Shown here: piece after piece, positions 6,107 to 6,295 of the stretch | Numbering within the stretch: the first letter of the stretch is position 1 | Layout of the letters: every line of letters begins with the position of its first letter | Assembly (NCBI GenBank): GCA_018713975.1 | Contig: DVOB01000060.1 | Span: 1-6,295, forward strand | Direction: 5' to 3' | DNA length: 6,295 bases | Origin: Lentihominibacter excrementipullorum | GTDB lineage: Bacteria; Bacillota; Clostridia; Peptostreptococcales; Anaerovoracaceae | The notes under the pieces: generated by a model | Told to the model about the DNA's origin: nothing | Seen by the model: only the letters and a program-made list of their open reading frames with translations | Database searches by the model: none | Position numbers and translations under genes: made by a program

Positions 6107-6144
6107 GTTAACATGAAATTAACCCAAAATTAAAAATAGATTAA
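6107..6144 (-). promoter_or_regulatory. Four TTAAY direct repeats at 11-bp period, PhoP/OmpR-type box candidate
   Basis: On the minus strand TTAAC, TTAAT, TTAAT and TTAAT occupy 6111-6107, 6122-6118, 6133-6129 and 6144-6140, an exact 11-bp phase. They span about -21 to -58 relative to the predicted start. Established knowledge: Bacillus PhoP sites are direct repeats of TT(A/T)A(C/T)A with about 5-base gaps in this same position. The units here are TTAACT, TTAATT, TTAATT and TTAATC, so the match is partial. I infer binding by an OmpR/PhoP-family response regulator. Confidence 0.6.
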
Positions 6145-6180
6145 AAAGGTACAAAATAAACGTCCGCCCTTTTACCGCAT

Positions 6181-6220
6181 AAAAAAAAACGCTCCCCTCC
6201 CGCGATGCGAAAGGTGGAGC
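6181..6220 (-). terminator. Intrinsic terminator of the gene beyond the right edge
   Basis: On the minus strand GCTCC-A-CCT (6220-6212) pairs with AGG-GGAGC (6198-6191), giving an 8-pair stem with one bulged base, followed within one base by a run of nine T residues (6189-6181). It begins 22 bases after the stop codon of the partial gene at the right edge and separates that gene from the PepSY promoter. Confidence 0.75.
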
Positions 6221-6242
6221 ATTCTCGTTTCCTTTTTCCTGA

Positions 6243-6295
6243 TCAGTCCAAATGATACTTGTTCTTGAACTTTTCAACTCGTCCGCCTCTGTGAG
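6243..6295 (-). CDS. C-terminal end of an unidentified gene (partial)
   Basis: On the minus strand one frame is open from the window edge to TGA at 6245-6243 and would encode a tail ending KFKNKYHLD. The terminator placed 22 bases after this stop supports a real gene end. A second frame is also open to the edge and runs past this point, so the frame choice rests on the terminator. The visible 16 residues are too few to identify a family. Confidence 0.5.
   Translation of the reverse strand, partial: HRGGRVEKFKNKYHLD

Noticed and set aside
6107..6123. GTTA ... TAAC pair upstream of the PepSY gene as a fifth operator copy
   Set aside because: The spacing is 9 bases, not 8, and the bases are better explained as part of the 11-bp-phased TTAAY repeats.

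Overview
The window looks like part of a chromosome from a Firmicute, most likely a class Clostridia gut-type anaerobe. This rests on moderate GC content, strong AGGAGG-type ribosome binding sites, use of GTG as a start, and the protein types present. That placement is inference from style, not a match to a named species. Every supported gene is on the minus strand, so transcription runs from right to left.

From right to left the layout is as follows. The last 16 codons of an unidentified gene (6243-6295) are followed by an intrinsic terminator. Next is a stand-alone gene for a membrane-anchored protein with two PepSY domains (5454-6041). It has its own extended -10 promoter, preceded by four TTAAY repeats at an exact 11-bp period (6107-6144), and a strong terminator after it. 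Then comes an AraC-type regulator resembling the PchR/YbtA group (4332-5294), with a near-consensus promoter overlapped by a dyad. After a 290-bp gap there are two translationally coupled half-transporters (2290-4041 and 548-2293, ATGA overlap). These resemble the two halves of the YbtP/YbtQ and IrtA/IrtB class of siderophore transporters, which have an exporter-type fold but a reported import role. The last 547 bases hold no well-supported gene. They contain a promoter, inverted repeats, a doubtful 41-codon reading frame, and at bases 1-11 a Shine-Dalgarno-like sequence that probably serves a gene starting just beyond the left edge.

The most interesting signal is a shared dyad, GTTAG-N6-CTAAC with at most one mismatch in the ten fixed positions. 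It occurs four times: over the araC promoter, in the leader of the transporter operon, and twice in front of the gene beyond the left edge. This suggests that the regulator, the transporter pair and the left neighbour form one regulon, possibly for metal or siderophore handling. The protein binding the dyad may be the AraC regulator, or a dimeric repressor of the MarR or TetR kind encoded elsewhere. The second notable signal is the 11-bp-phased TTAAY array before the PepSY gene. It has the geometry of PhoP/OmpR-family response regulator sites.

No rRNA, tRNA, CRISPR array, insertion sequence or transposase was seen.
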